In this document: piece by piece, positions 36,265-46,429 of the stretch | Layout: the number at the start of each line of letters is the position of its first letter | Position numbering within the stretch: the first letter of the stretch is position 1 | Assembly: GCF_900115805.1 (NCBI RefSeq) | Contig: NZ_FOXU01000001.1 | Location: 620,001 to 684,000 of the forward strand | Direction: 5' to 3' | From: Psychrobacillus psychrotolerans | Lineage (GTDB): Bacteria; Bacillota; Bacilli; Bacillales_A; Planococcaceae | Length of the DNA: 64,000 bases | The notes under the pieces: model-generated | The model's input: only the letters and a program-made list of their open reading frames with translations | What the model was told of the DNA's origin: nothing | Database searches by the model: none | Program-made: the position numbers and the translations under genes

Positions 36265-37122
36265 GTTGAACTGTATTACTGCATTTTGAGTAATTTCTGC
36301 ACTTTTAAACTCTACAACTTCATCATTTATTGTAACAATATTTCCAGGAGCGTGTCCAAGACGTATACGTATTTTCGATAATGCACTTGCATCAAATTCG
36401 TACGTTTCTCCAGCCTTTACAGATTGATCTGCAATAATTTTGTCGTTTTCATCCCTAATATTCAACCATGTAGTATTTACTGCGACCAATTTTACTAAAT
36501 AGGTTTCCGCACCGGTTAAATTATAATTTGAAGTTACCCCTTGTAAATCGACGAAACTTAGCTGTTGTGTAGGTTCTGGTTCTACTTCTTCTTCTACCTC
36601 TTCAACTGTTTCTTCTTCCTTAGGCTCTTCCTTATCAGCAGGTTGTATATTTTCATTGTCCTCAAATGTTGGCTTGTTCTCTTGTGTTAGCTCATCACTT
36701 GTTACAGTATCTTCCGGCTCATCTGCCCTGTTTTGGAATAAAAACCACGACATTATGATAATTGCGATAACAAAGACTACTACCATAATCATTGGGAAAA
36801 TCTCCATGATCTTACTAGATGATCGGCCTCCTAATGCTCTTCTAGAAGGAGTTGTAGGAATACTCTTCGTTACATCCTCGTTGGATGGCGAAGGGATCTC
36901 CGATTTATACGTTTCTAATAATTCGTCTCCATTTAATCCAACTGCCTCTGCATATTGTTTAATAAATGCACGAACATAAAATGCACCTGGCATACTTGCA
37001 TAATTTCCTTCTTCAATACCTGCCAAGTACCGTTTTTGAATTTTTGTTATTTCTTGCAAATCCTCAATACTATAACCTTTTGCTGTTCTCGCTTCTTTTA
37101 AGCGAGCCCCAAGTTCAGTCAA
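36259..37122 (-). CDS. RodZ-like helix-turn-helix membrane protein (YmfM)
   Basis: A 287-residue protein with a cytoplasmic HTH domain of the Cro/RodZ type (LGARLKEARTAKGYSIEDLQEITKIQKRYLAGIEEG, residues 4-39), a transmembrane helix near 108-128, an acidic Pro/Glu-rich linker (about 130-190) and a C-terminal DUF4115-like beta domain (VNTTWLNIRDENDKIIADQSVKAGETYEF). This matches RodZ, which links MreB filaments to the cell-wall elongation machinery. Its position before pgsA matches B. subtilis ymfM. The start ATG is 16 bases after the ymfK stop. Confidence 0.9.
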   Translation of the reverse strand: MTELGARLKEARTAKGYSIEDLQEITKIQKRYLAGIEEGNYASMPGAFYVRAFIKQYAEAVGLNGDELLETYKSEIPSPSNEDVTKSIPTTPSRRALGGRSSSKIMEIFPMIMVVVFVIAIIIMSWFLFQNRADEPEDTVTSDELTQENKPTFEDNENIQPADKEEPKEEETVEEVEEEVEPEPTQQLSFVDLQGVTSNYNLTGAETYLVKLVAVNTTWLNIRDENDKIIADQSVKAGETYEFDASALSKIRIRLGHAPGNIVTINDEVVEFKSAEITQNAVIQFNK

Positions 37123-37138
37123 CTAAAACACCTGCCCG

Positions 37139-37945
37139 TTAAAAATTGAATCCACCAAATCCGCCAAAGCCAGTCATTCCTTTGTCAGACATTCCGTGGT
37201 TTTTTTCCATCATTTCATATGTGATTTGTTCGTCAGGAGTGTGACGAAGCTCGATAATATAATCAAAATCATCAATAGAATACTCCGAATGTTGGATGAA
37301 CATATCCGGATGTTCAACAACTTTGATTGTTGGCATCCGCATCATTTCCCTGACTAATTGGAGATGCTTTTCATCGTTTGATTTTCTCGTTACAATTCCA
37401 TCTAATATAAAAATATTACGATCGCTAAACTCATCCCCTGCCAATTGGTTTCTAATCGTTTGCTTAATCATTGTAGAAGACAAGAATATCCACTTTTTAT
37501 TTGCACATACACTTGCTGCGACGACCGATTCCGTTTTCCCTACTCTCGGCATACCTCTAATCCCAATTAGTTTATGCCCTTCTTGCTTAAAGATTTCAGC
37601 CATGAAATCTACTAAGAGCCCTAGTTCATTACGCACAAATCTAAAGGTTTTTTTATCGTCTGCGTCACGCTGAATATACCGGCCATGACGAACCGCAAGT
37701 CGATCTCTGAGTTTGGGTTCCCTGAATTTAGTCAACTGAATCGTTTCCATAGTAGAAATAATATGTTCAAAACGTTCAATATTTTCTTTTTTCTCTGCTT
37801 TTATAAGCATACCCCGTCTGCCTTCATCTACACCATTGATCGTTACAATATTAACTCGAAGCATACCAAGTAAAGAAGAAATGTCACCTAAAAGTCCCGG
37901 ACGATTAACTTGAATTTCATATTCAAAAAACCATTCACTAGCCAT
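37139..37945 (-). CDS. ymfK: YmfK, DUF3388 protein with ACT-like domain and P-loop
   Basis: A 268-residue protein of unknown function. The N-terminus (EYEIQVNRPGLLGDISSLLGMLRVNIVTINGV) looks like an ACT ligand-binding domain. A P-loop-like GIRGMPRVGKTESVVAA follows near residue 130, and the C-terminus is Gly/Phe-rich (GFGGFGGFNF). The chosen ATG gives MASEWFFEYE, with AAGGGAAAG about eight bases upstream; an in-frame GTG 12 codons earlier is less likely. The combination suggests a ligand-responsive NTPase, but no activity is known to me. Confidence 0.88.
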   Translation of the reverse strand: MASEWFFEYEIQVNRPGLLGDISSLLGMLRVNIVTINGVDEGRRGMLIKAEKKENIERFEHIISTMETIQLTKFREPKLRDRLAVRHGRYIQRDADDKKTFRFVRNELGLLVDFMAEIFKQEGHKLIGIRGMPRVGKTESVVAASVCANKKWIFLSSTMIKQTIRNQLAGDEFSDRNIFILDGIVTRKSNDEKHLQLVREMMRMPTIKVVEHPDMFIQHSEYSIDDFDYIIELRHTPDEQITYEMMEKNHGMSDKGMTGFGGFGGFNF

Positions 37946-38023
37946 GTTATATCTTTCCCTTCTCTGTAGATGACGTTTCACTTCATGATTAGTTCTATCA
38001 TATATGATTTTGTAGTCGAATAA

Positions 38024-38063
38024 AAGAAAAAAAGAAAAGAGACTGTAATACTCTCCTTTCTTT
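38024..38063 (-). terminator. probable terminator after ymfI
   Basis: Minus strand: AAAGAAAGGAGA with TCTCTTTTCTTT (one bulge) around a nine-base loop, followed by a T-rich tract. It lies between ymfI and ymfK. Confidence 0.5.
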
Positions 38064-38101
38064 TACCCTTGTGCTCACTATAAAAAACAGTAAGGAGGAA
38101 A

Positions 38102-38833
38102 TTAAATATACCATCCTCCATTTACTCGAATAACTTGACCGGTTATATAACTTGCCTTTTCGCTCGTTAAAAATGCGACAGCATTCGCTATATCTTGTGG
38201 AGATCCTAAAATACCGGCAGGGATTTCTTCCAAAATCAGCTGACGAGCTTCTTCTTCAATATGGGTATTCATCTTTGTATCGATAAAACCTGGAGAAACT
38301 GCATTTACCCTTGTCCTCTGTAAGGCAACCTCTTTAGCATAAGCCTTTACAAGAGCATGCTGGGCGCCTTTAGCAGCAGAGTAAGCCACTTCATAAGATG
38401 CACCCGTATCTCCCCATATACTACCTACAAAGACGACTGAGCTACTAGACTGTTGTCGAAGCTTGCTATTTAGTTTTCCTAATAAGGCCATAGGATGTTC
38501 TACATGCACTTGAAACAAAAAACGAATCTCATCTATAGTAGTATCCTCTAATCCTTTGTAAAGGCTATGCCCTTGGGCAAATACAATTGCATTAAGGGCG
38601 AAGATGCTATCTACAATTTTTTCAATACAATCTGCCTTACTCATATCCGCATGCACAACCATAAACTCTTGTTCAGAATAGGACTCATTTAGTTCTGTTA
38701 ACAGCTTTTCAATACGCTTATTATTATTAGCATAGTGAAGGTACAAGGACCAACCAGCTTCCGCAAGATTACGACAAATTGCGGAACCAATTTCACCAGA
38801 TGCACCTAGCACTAATGCAAACTTTTTAGTCAT
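38102..38833 (-). CDS. ymfI: short-chain dehydrogenase YmfI
   Basis: A 243-residue FabG-like SDR. The coenzyme loop is LGASGEIG (about 8-15), the catalytic residues are S of FVGSIWGD, Tyr and Lys of YSAAK, and the tail is SYITGQVIRVNGGWYI. The NNAG motif is replaced by FAQG, a small variation seen in YmfI proteins. The chosen ATG sits in the ymfH stop region (8-base overlap), giving translational coupling, and gives the expected N-terminus MTKKFALVLG. An upstream in-frame start inside ymfH adds 14 residues without homology. Confidence 0.92.
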   Translation of the reverse strand: MTKKFALVLGASGEIGSAICRNLAEAGWSLYLHYANNNKRIEKLLTELNESYSEQEFMVVHADMSKADCIEKIVDSIFALNAIVFAQGHSLYKGLEDTTIDEIRFLFQVHVEHPMALLGKLNSKLRQQSSSSVVFVGSIWGDTGASYEVAYSAAKGAQHALVKAYAKEVALQRTRVNAVSPGFIDTKMNTHIEEEARQLILEEIPAGILGSPQDIANAVAFLTSEKASYITGQVIRVNGGWYI

Positions 38834-40127
38834 TTTGTTTCTCAAAAGGTAATATGGTAAACACAGTATGAGCATCTTCGTCTGCTAACGATAGGAATGC
38901 CGATTTCACTTGGTCCATTGTAAGTTTTTCTAGAGCTGGCACTACATCAAACAAATTCATGTCATTAAATGAATAACGAGTAAATTGATTGGCAATATAT
39001 TCTATCGAATTCAGCGCACGTAAGAAAAAGCCTATTTTTTTACGGACAATACGTTTTAAGTCCTGTTCTTCTACGTTCCAATTGGAAGCAAAGTGCTTAA
39101 TCGTTTCTTTTATTTTGTCGTTTAGTTCAGTTGGATTAACAGTATCTGAACCAATCATTGTAAATCCATATCCTTGCTCCATAGAGAAATCAGCAGAGTA
39201 AGATTCATCAATCCAACCATTTTCGTATATTTCTTGATAAAATGCAGAACTTCTGCCAAATATCATTTCAATCGCAACTTGCATTGCCAACTCGTAATTT
39301 AACATTTCATCACCGGAAATATCCGTATTACTAGCTTTAATACCGAATAAAACTTTAGGCTTTTGAACATCCATCTGAAGAGTACGCTCTTTTATATCCA
39401 CTGCTTTTTGTTCTTCAGGATAGAAACGTTTAATTTCTTGTGGCTCCTCAAATTTCTTAGCTGCTTGATCTGCTTTGATGAAATCCATCATTTCTTCTGG
39501 ATTAACAGCTCCCACTACGAAAAGCACCATATTTGATGGATGATAGAAAGTGTTGTAACACTCATAAAGATGTTCTGCAGTAATATGACTAATCGTGTCA
39601 ATTGTACCAGCAATATCAATCTTTACTGGATGCTCTTTATACATATTTTCGATTGTTCCAAAGTATAAACGCCAATCTGGTTGATCATCATACATAGTAA
39701 TTTCTTGACCAATTATTCCTTTTTCCTTTTCTACTGTCTGTTCTGTAAAATAAGGCTGTTGCACGAAATCCAATAAAGTTTTCGTATTATCTAAAACATG
39801 GTCGGTCGAGGAAAACAAGTACGCTGTTCTCGTAAAAGAAGTAAATGCATTCGCAGATGCCCCTTTTTCGCTGAACTTTTGGAATACATCTCCTTCTTCT
39901 TTTTCGAACATTTTATGTTCTAGAAAATGGGCAATTCCATCAGGAACAACAACAGGCTCCTCTTTACCTAGAGGTATAAATTCACGGTCAATCGAGCCAT
40001 ATTTTGTGGTAAAAGTGACAAATGTCTTAGAGAAATCTTTTTTAGGAAGAATATAGACATCTAATCCATTTGGAAGTGTTTCTTTATATAATGTTTCATC
40101 TAATTGTTGAAAATACTCTTTATTCAT
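38826..40127 (-). CDS. ymfH: M16 family zinc peptidase YmfH
   Basis: A 433-residue insulinase-type peptidase. The inverted zinc motif HXXEH is present as HFLEH, with the downstream Glu in EKEKGIIGQEI, so it should be catalytically competent. The second half is the non-catalytic M16 repeat. The chosen ATG gives MNKEYFQQLDE, with AAGGAAGGTG six bases upstream, overlapping the ymfF stop by eight bases. It likely pairs with YmfF, which lacks the motif. The biological substrate is unknown. Confidence 0.94.
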   Translation of the reverse strand: MNKEYFQQLDETLYKETLPNGLDVYILPKKDFSKTFVTFTTKYGSIDREFIPLGKEEPVVVPDGIAHFLEHKMFEKEEGDVFQKFSEKGASANAFTSFTRTAYLFSSTDHVLDNTKTLLDFVQQPYFTEQTVEKEKGIIGQEITMYDDQPDWRLYFGTIENMYKEHPVKIDIAGTIDTISHITAEHLYECYNTFYHPSNMVLFVVGAVNPEEMMDFIKADQAAKKFEEPQEIKRFYPEEQKAVDIKERTLQMDVQKPKVLFGIKASNTDISGDEMLNYELAMQVAIEMIFGRSSAFYQEIYENGWIDESYSADFSMEQGYGFTMIGSDTVNPTELNDKIKETIKHFASNWNVEEQDLKRIVRKKIGFFLRALNSIEYIANQFTRYSFNDMNLFDVVPALEKLTMDQVKSAFLSLADEDAHTVFTILPFEKQND

Positions 40128-41397
40128 TTGTTGCACCTTCCTTACCTGAAAGGAAATAAACAAATTCCTTTTCAATTGTTAAAGCCATTTGTTGTATTTC
40201 TTCTTTTGTAACATGCATCCATTTTTCTACCCAATCTTCAACAGTGAAAGAGGTATTTAGCTCTTTATATTGATCATAAATTTCAATTTGAGCACGTGCT
40301 GAATCCAAAGCTTCTTTCAACTGATTGGTAAGCATGGATTTCGTTTGATTTAATTCTAAGTCAGAGATTTCACCGTTTTGCAATGCTTTTAGTTGTTCAT
40401 CGATTAATGCAACTGCTTTTTCTTGTAAATTAGAATCTATTCCTGCTAGCACAAAGATTAAACCATAGAGCGAAGAATAACTGCTCGATGCATAATAGGC
40501 CATACTTTCCTTTTCACGTACGTTCATAAAAATCTTCGAATGTGAAAATCCACCTAAAATACCATTCGTCAGCTGCATAACCGGAAATTCTTCCGAGAAG
40601 AATGTGATAGGTGTTTGATAAGCAATATGGAGCTTACCTTGTTTCATATCTTGAATTTCATGAAGAAATTCCTTGTTATTACTTTCTTTTGGTATATCTA
40701 CTGCTTTTACAATCTTCTCTGTACGATCAGCAAAAGAAAAATGACTTTGCATTTTATCTTTTATTTCCTGCACGTTAACATCCCCTACTATATAGATGGA
40801 TAAATCATCTTTTGTTAGTAAATCATGATGCATATCAATCAGTTGATCGTTTGTAATTGCTTTGACAGCTTCTACTGTCCCATTAGACGTTATGGAAGCA
40901 GGACTATTAGGGCGAATATTCTCTAACAAGCGCTGTTGAGCGTATCTTGTTTTGTCATCATACATAGATTGAATACGTTCAATAACCTGTTCTTTTTCTC
41001 GTTTAACAATCGACTCATCAAATTTCCCATTCACCAAATTTGGCTTGAAAATAACCGTATGTAATAAAGAAAAGACTTCATCGACAATTTTTTCATTGGA
41101 TAAGTATGCGTCATTTACAGTTTCTGCGTTCAATGAAAAAATATGGTGGCTCCCTTTTTTCGTCGTATCAAAGTATAAGACGGCACCGTACAAATCATCT
41201 AAACGTTTTCTAAAAGCTACATTTGTAGGGTATACTTCATTGCTAAATTGTAAGATATTCGCTAATACTGCACGCACAGCCGCTTTTTCTACTGTTAATG
41301 GTTGTTTCCATTTGAACGATATATTGATCGTTTTAAATTGTTCTGTTGGTCTCACAAAAAGCTTTACGCCACTTGCAAGTTCAAATTGTTGAAACAT
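40120..41397 (-). CDS. ymfF: M16 family protein YmfF, non-catalytic partner
   Basis: A 425-residue M16-fold protein in which the HXXEH zinc motif is lost: the corresponding helix reads RAVLANILQFSNEVYPT. Other M16 features remain (KREKEQVIERIQSMYDD; SFADRTEKI; NGILGGFSHSKIFMNVREKESMAYYASSSYSSLYG with the R/Y substrate-binding element). It overlaps ymfH, the active partner, so a heterodimer like other M16B pairs is likely. It is the first gene of ymfF-ymfH-ymfI. Confidence 0.93.
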   Translation of the reverse strand: MFQQFELASGVKLFVRPTEQFKTINISFKWKQPLTVEKAAVRAVLANILQFSNEVYPTNVAFRKRLDDLYGAVLYFDTTKKGSHHIFSLNAETVNDAYLSNEKIVDEVFSLLHTVIFKPNLVNGKFDESIVKREKEQVIERIQSMYDDKTRYAQQRLLENIRPNSPASITSNGTVEAVKAITNDQLIDMHHDLLTKDDLSIYIVGDVNVQEIKDKMQSHFSFADRTEKIVKAVDIPKESNNKEFLHEIQDMKQGKLHIAYQTPITFFSEEFPVMQLTNGILGGFSHSKIFMNVREKESMAYYASSSYSSLYGLIFVLAGIDSNLQEKAVALIDEQLKALQNGEISDLELNQTKSMLTNQLKEALDSARAQIEIYDQYKELNTSFTVEDWVEKWMHVTKEEIQQMALTIEKEFVYFLSGKEGATNE

Positions 41398-41470
41398 AAG
41401 TGATCCCCCTTTTTCTTTCTAGTGTATCTCAGATAGTGATTCACTATACATCCTCTAATTATATCAGTAC

Positions 41471-41500
41471 AAACAAAAAGGGACCAATTAATTGGCCCCT
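41471..41500 (-). terminator. terminator of the nucleoside transporter operon
   Basis: Minus strand: a ten-base-pair near-palindrome GGGGCCAATT/AATTGGTCCC with a G-U pair, then five T. It lies between nupQ and ymfF. Confidence 0.8.
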
Positions 41501-41605
41501 CTTCCATTTTTTCCATTAAATTTTAATGATTGAATACTTGACTGTCGATTTATGTTCCAATCAAATTATAAAAAATTTAGAGTATCTTCACTACAAAACT
41601 ATCAA

Positions 41606-42565
41606 TTAACGTTTTCCTTTGATATAAGGAATTCCACTTGCTCTTGGTGCGTATGCTCTTCCAATAAATCCAGCAACCGCCAAAATAGTTAAAGCATAAG
41701 GCAAGATGTGTAAGAAGTATGTTGGCACTTCTTTCACATATGGAATTTGTCCACCAATTATACTCAATGCCTGAGCGAATCCAAAGAACAATGCCGCTCC
41801 AAGCGCTCCTAGTGGATGCCATTTACCAAATATCATGGCAGCTAGTGCCATGAACCCTTGACCATTTATAGTAGTATGACTGAATTCACCAGAAATAGAT
41901 TGAGAATATACTGCTCCACCTAAACCTGCAAGCGCACCTGATAGGATAACTGCAATATAACGCATTTTTGTTACATTTACACCCATTGTATCTGCTGCCA
42001 TTGGATGTTCCCCAACTGCACGGAGACGTAATCCAAATGGAGTTTTATAAATAACAAACCAAGCCATCACAGCGATACCAATCGCTAAAATAGAGGTACC
42101 ATATACATCTTTAAATAACATAGGTCCAATTACTGGTAGATCACTCAAGAATGGAATATCGAATCGGATAAATCGTTCTTGAATATAATCTGTTTGCCCT
42201 TTACCATAGATCATTTTCACCGAGAAAAGAGCAATTGCAACACCTAGCATATTGATCGCAACCCCGGATATTGTTTGATCCGCGCGGAAAGAAATCGATG
42301 CTACAGCATGCATAACAGAGAATAACCCGGATACAAGCATTGCTGCGATTAACGAAACCCATGGAGTCATTGCGCCAAATGTATCCACGAACATTAAGTT
42401 AAATAGAATACCGATGAATGCTCCCATAACCATTAAACCTTCTAGTCCGATGTTAATAACACCAGAACGTTCGGAGAAGACTCCTCCTATTGCTACGAAG
42501 ATTAACGGAGCTGCATAGAAAATAGCTGCTGGAATAATAAAATATAAAACATCTAAGAAGCTCAT
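41606..42565 (-). CDS. nupQ: nucleoside ABC transporter permease NupQ
   Basis: A 319-residue BPD_transp_2-type inner-membrane permease with about eight helices. Motifs are RSGVINIGLEGLMVMGAF, TISGVAINMLGVAIALF, GLRLRAVGEHPMAADTMGVNV and ALAGLGGAVYS. It pairs with NupP, one base upstream, and the ATPase NupO to import nucleosides; guanosine is the known substrate of the B. subtilis system. Confidence 0.94.
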   Translation of the reverse strand: MSFLDVLYFIIPAAIFYAAPLIFVAIGGVFSERSGVINIGLEGLMVMGAFIGILFNLMFVDTFGAMTPWVSLIAAMLVSGLFSVMHAVASISFRADQTISGVAINMLGVAIALFSVKMIYGKGQTDYIQERFIRFDIPFLSDLPVIGPMLFKDVYGTSILAIGIAVMAWFVIYKTPFGLRLRAVGEHPMAADTMGVNVTKMRYIAVILSGALAGLGGAVYSQSISGEFSHTTINGQGFMALAAMIFGKWHPLGALGAALFFGFAQALSIIGGQIPYVKEVPTYFLHILPYALTILAVAGFIGRAYAPRASGIPYIKGKR

Positions 42566-42566
42566 A

Positions 42567-43613
42567 TTACTTCGCCTCCTTTTTCTTGTTCGCTTTTTCT
42601 AGGAAATAGCGAATAACGTATCCACACGCTACGAAGAATATGATAATAGCTATTACAATAGAAACGATTTCTACTGGAATACCAGCTTCGTTTGGCATAT
42701 TGAGAGCTCCGTATTTTAATGATCCAAATAACACCGCACCGAAAATTACTCCTAGTGGTGTATTGGCACCTAATAAGGCTACTGCTATTCCATCAAATCC
42801 AATTCCAGTAAATCCACCCTTAACATTTGCATATTGGAACGTACCTAATGCTTCCATAGCACCAGCTAATCCAGCAAATGCTCCAGCAATAACCATCGAA
42901 AGAATGATATTTTTGTTTACATTCATCCCTGCATACTCAGATGCATGTTTGTTAAATCCAACCGATTTTAACTCATAACCAGTTGTTGTTTTTTCTAATA
43001 TAAACCACATTAGCAGTACCATAGCAAGAGCTATGAAAATACCATAATGCAAACGAGAGTAATCTGTAATACTTTCGAAAAATGCAGATTTCAATGATGC
43101 CGAAGCATTAATCGTTCCTGTATTGTCTCCACCATCCGACACAACTTTAATTAAAGCGTTTGTTGTATGTAAGGCAATATAGTTCATCATAATTGTTACG
43201 ATTACTTCATGTACCTGTAGTTTCGCTTTTAATAAACCTGGGATAAAAGCCCAGGCCGCTCCAGCTAATGCTGCTGCGATAATAGCGAATGGTAGATGGA
43301 TATACATCGGTAGATCAAATGCAATCCCTACATATGAAGCGGCAAACCATCCAACTAATAATTGCCCTTCAACCCCGATATTAAATAGTCCCGTACGGAA
43401 AGCAAATGCCACGGATAAACCAGCAAGTAAATATGGAGTGATTTGACGAATTGTCTCTCCAATTGCATAAGCATCTCCAAAAATACCATTCCATAGTGCC
43501 GTGTAACCTAGTATAGGATCATACCCACTTACCAGCATGACAATGGCACCTACAAGCAATCCTAAAATAACAGAAATTACAGGGACAAGTATATTGACTA
43601 CTCTATTCGACAT
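42567..43613 (-). CDS. nupP: nucleoside ABC transporter permease NupP
   Basis: A 348-residue permease of the same family as NupQ. It has RTGLFNIGVEGQLLVGWFAA, LLKAKLQVHEVIVTIMMNYIALH, GYELKSVGFNKHASEYAGMNV and GAFAGLAGAMEALG. The start codon overlaps the nupO 3' end by 11 bases. Together with NupQ it forms the channel. Confidence 0.94.
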   Translation of the reverse strand: MSNRVVNILVPVISVILGLLVGAIVMLVSGYDPILGYTALWNGIFGDAYAIGETIRQITPYLLAGLSVAFAFRTGLFNIGVEGQLLVGWFAASYVGIAFDLPMYIHLPFAIIAAALAGAAWAFIPGLLKAKLQVHEVIVTIMMNYIALHTTNALIKVVSDGGDNTGTINASASLKSAFFESITDYSRLHYGIFIALAMVLLMWFILEKTTTGYELKSVGFNKHASEYAGMNVNKNIILSMVIAGAFAGLAGAMEALGTFQYANVKGGFTGIGFDGIAVALLGANTPLGVIFGAVLFGSLKYGALNMPNEAGIPVEIVSIVIAIIIFFVACGYVIRYFLEKANKKKEAK

Positions 43614-45162
43614 GAGTTGTATCCCCCTGTTTAGCTATGTTTGAATTCTTCTTTTGACCCGCCATCAATAAACCAAGTTCTTGTTCTGAGGTTTCTTTTG
43701 GCAATAATGTATCTACAATTTGTCCATCATAAATAACTGCAATACGATCGGATACATTCATAACTTCATCTAATTCGAATGAGAGTAGAAGTACCGCTTT
43801 TCCGTTGTCTCGTTGTTCAATAAGACGTTGGTGTATAAATTCAATAGCTCCTACATCAAGGCCTCGTGTCGGTAAAGCTGCGATTAACAAATCTGGATCA
43901 CGTAAAACCTCTCGTCCAATAATTGCTTTTTGCTGATTTCCTCCAGACAGTGCACGAGCAGGTGTATGCTCTCCTTGCGTCCGCACATCAAAATCATTTA
44001 TAACTTTTTGCGCCAACTCAGAAACTTTTTTATAATTCATAATTCCACTTTTGGAAATAGGTTTTTGATAGTAAGTTTGTAATGCAATATTATGTCCGAT
44101 TGAAAAGTCTAAAACTAAACCATGCTTATGACGATCTTGTGGAATATGCCCTACACCAGCCTCCGTAATTTTACGTGGCTTTTTGTTCGTAATATCTTTC
44201 CCGTTTATCGAAACAGAACCGGCTTTTGCTTTGCGAAGACCAGTGATTGCTTCGATTAACTCACTTTGACCATTCCCATCAATACCAGCAATCCCTAGAA
44301 TTTCTCCTTTGCGGACTGTTAGGTTTAGGCCTTTTACTTTATCAATACCACGATAATCTGCGACTACTAGGTCTTTAACAACAAGTGTATCGTCTGTTGG
44401 ATTAGCTTCACTTTTAACAGTTTTGAATTCTACTTGTCTACCAACCATTAATGATGCTAATTCATTGGGATTTGTTTCTGCAGTTATAACAGTACCAATT
44501 CCTTCACCTTTACGAATAACTGTTACTCGATCAGATACATCCATAATCTCTTTTAACTTATGTGTAATTAATATAATCGATTTACCTTCTTGTATTAAGC
44601 GTTTCATAATTTGTATAAGTTCATTTATTTCTTGAGGAGTTAGTGAAGCAGTCGGCTCATCAAAAATAAGAATATCCGCACCACGATAAAGCGTTTTCAA
44701 AATTTCAACTCGTTGCTGCATCCCAACCGAAATATCTTCAATCTTCGCATTAGGATCTACATCTAATCCATACATTTCAGACAATTTTTGAATTTTCTTA
44801 GCTGCATCTTTAATATTCACCATACCAGCTTTAGTTAATTCATTACCTAATATTATATTTTCTGTTACTGTAAAGTTTTCAACGAGCATGAAATGCTGAT
44901 GCACCATTCCTATGCCTAAATCATTGGCAACATTTGGGTCTGTAACTTTAACTGTCTTTCCTTTTACTTTTATCTCGCCGGCCTCTGGTTGATATAATCC
45001 GAACAAAACGTTCATAAGCGTGGATTTACCAGCACCATTTTCTCCTAAAAGAGCATGTATTTCTCCCTTTTTTAACTGAAGGGTAATGTTATCATTTGCA
45101 ACAAACGATCCAAACTCTTTCCTTATGCCAAGCATCTCTATTACATAATCCAATGAACTCAC
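43603..45162 (-). CDS. nupO: nucleoside ABC transporter ATPase NupO
   Basis: A 519-residue protein with two fused ABC domains. The first has Walker A GENGAGKST (about 40), signature SVGMQQRVEILK and Walker B ILIFDEPTASL. The second has a degenerate Walker A GIDGNGQSE, signature ALSGGNQQKAIIGRE and Walker B LLIAALPTRGLDVGA, where the usual catalytic Glu is absent. This asymmetry is normal for the sugar/nucleoside ATPase family. It energises NupP/NupQ. Confidence 0.95.
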   Translation of the reverse strand: MSSLDYVIEMLGIRKEFGSFVANDNITLQLKKGEIHALLGENGAGKSTLMNVLFGLYQPEAGEIKVKGKTVKVTDPNVANDLGIGMVHQHFMLVENFTVTENIILGNELTKAGMVNIKDAAKKIQKLSEMYGLDVDPNAKIEDISVGMQQRVEILKTLYRGADILIFDEPTASLTPQEINELIQIMKRLIQEGKSIILITHKLKEIMDVSDRVTVIRKGEGIGTVITAETNPNELASLMVGRQVEFKTVKSEANPTDDTLVVKDLVVADYRGIDKVKGLNLTVRKGEILGIAGIDGNGQSELIEAITGLRKAKAGSVSINGKDITNKKPRKITEAGVGHIPQDRHKHGLVLDFSIGHNIALQTYYQKPISKSGIMNYKKVSELAQKVINDFDVRTQGEHTPARALSGGNQQKAIIGREVLRDPDLLIAALPTRGLDVGAIEFIHQRLIEQRDNGKAVLLLSFELDEVMNVSDRIAVIYDGQIVDTLLPKETSEQELGLLMAGQKKNSNIAKQGDTTHVE

Positions 45163-45248
45163 TCCCCACTATCATACTAGTACTAAATTAATACACGAAA
45201 GACTCTAGACTTTTGAATAGTTAAAATCTTTCGTCTACTAATTTAAAA

Positions 45249-45283
45249 TATCATAAAGACCGAGAGAGATCGGTCTTTATGAT
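45249..45283 (-). terminator. attenuator between nupN and nupO
   Basis: A 13-bp perfect stem (45251-45263 with 45270-45282) and six-base loop after the lipoprotein gene, with only an imperfect T tract on the minus strand. Partial termination or mRNA stabilisation would raise binding protein over the ATPase and permeases. Confidence 0.7.
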
Positions 45284-45297
45284 GTTCGTTAATATTA

Positions 45298-46398
45298 TTA
45301 TTCTACTGTTTCAGGAACAACGATTTCCCCATCAGCGATTTTCTTAGTGAACTCATCAATTTGGTCAAGAACATCTTGTGGAATAGCTCCACGAGAATCC
45401 GCAAGACCAACACCTTCTTCAGCTAAACCATAAGTTACAGTTGTTCCACCCGGGAAGTTTCCAGCCATTGCATCTTTTGCAATGTTTTGAACTGCAGTTC
45501 CAACTTTTTTCAACATAGAAGTAAGTGTTACGTTAGTATCGCCTACAGCACCTTCTTCGTATTGGTCAGAGTCAACTCCGATTACCCATACGTTTGCGTT
45601 AGCATCTTTTGTTTTACGTTCTTTTGCTTCAGCAAATACACCATTACCTGTACCACCAGCAGCGTGGAAAATAATATCTACGCCTGAAGAGTACATACGG
45701 TTAGCAGTTGTTTTACCAAGTGCAGCATCATCAAATTTACCAGTGTATTGTACATCTACTTTAATAGATGGATCTACAGCTTTAACACCTTCTAAGAATC
45801 CTGCTTCAAAACGTTCAATTACCGGAATTTCCATTCCACCAACAAAACCGATTTGTTTAGACTCAGACATTAGAGCAGCAGCAACACCTGCAAGGAATGA
45901 TCCCTCTTGCTCTTTGAACATTACAGAAGCAACGTTTGGAGCATCAACGATTGAATCGATGATTGCAAGTTGAGCGTCTTTTTGTTGTGCAGCAATCGTT
46001 TTAATTGGTTCTTCCATTAGGAATCCAATACCATATACTACATCAAAGTCGCGACGTACTAAGTTATTTATGTTTGTAATATAATCTGCATCTGATGTTG
46101 ATTGAAGGTAGTCATATCCACCATCGCCTTTTTCAAGACCATTTTCTTTACCAAACGCTTCAATACCTTCCCAAGCTGATTGGTTGAATGATTTGTCATC
46201 AACCCCACCAACGTCAGTTACCATTGCTAGAGAAAAATCTACTGCTTCAGTTGTACCTTCAGAACCTGTTCCTTCTGAATCTTTTGGTGTAGTTGTTTCT
46301 TCATCTTTAGACCCACATGCTCCTAGGATAGTTCCAGCAGCAAGTACTAGTGATAGACCTAATCCAAATTTACGTTTTGTCAATTTGAAAACCCCCAT
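45298..46398 (-). CDS. nupN: BMP-family nucleoside-binding lipoprotein (NupN)
   Basis: Extracellular substrate-binding lipoprotein of the basic membrane protein family, 366 residues from the first ATG. The signal is [21 protein letters not shown] with the lipobox Cys, then a Glu/Thr/Gly-rich linker. The mature domain contains [51 protein letters not shown] and [16 protein letters not shown]. The true start is uncertain: a TTG five codons in (46383) has GGGGG eight bases upstream and yields a more usual signal peptide, while the ATG has a poor binding site. It follows the GntR gene by 31 bases. Confidence 0.93.
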   Translation of the reverse strand: MGVFKLTKRKFGLGLSLVLAAGTILGACGSKDEETTTPKDSEGTGSEGTTEAVDFSLAMVTDVGGVDDKSFNQSAWEGIEAFGKENGLEKGDGGYDYLQSTSDADYITNINNLVRRDFDVVYGIGFLMEEPIKTIAAQQKDAQLAIIDSIVDAPNVASVMFKEQEGSFLAGVAAALMSESKQIGFVGGMEIPVIERFEAGFLEGVKAVDPSIKVDVQYTGKFDDAALGKTTANRMYSSGVDIIFHAAGGTGNGVFAEAKERKTKDANANVWVIGVDSDQYEEGAVGDTNVTLTSMLKKVGTAVQNIAKDAMAGNFPGGTTVTYGLAEEGVGLADSRGAIPQDVLDQIDEFTKKIADGEIVVPETVE

Positions 46399-46429
46399 TT
46401 ATTTTCTTATTAGCAGGAATTGTTGCATT

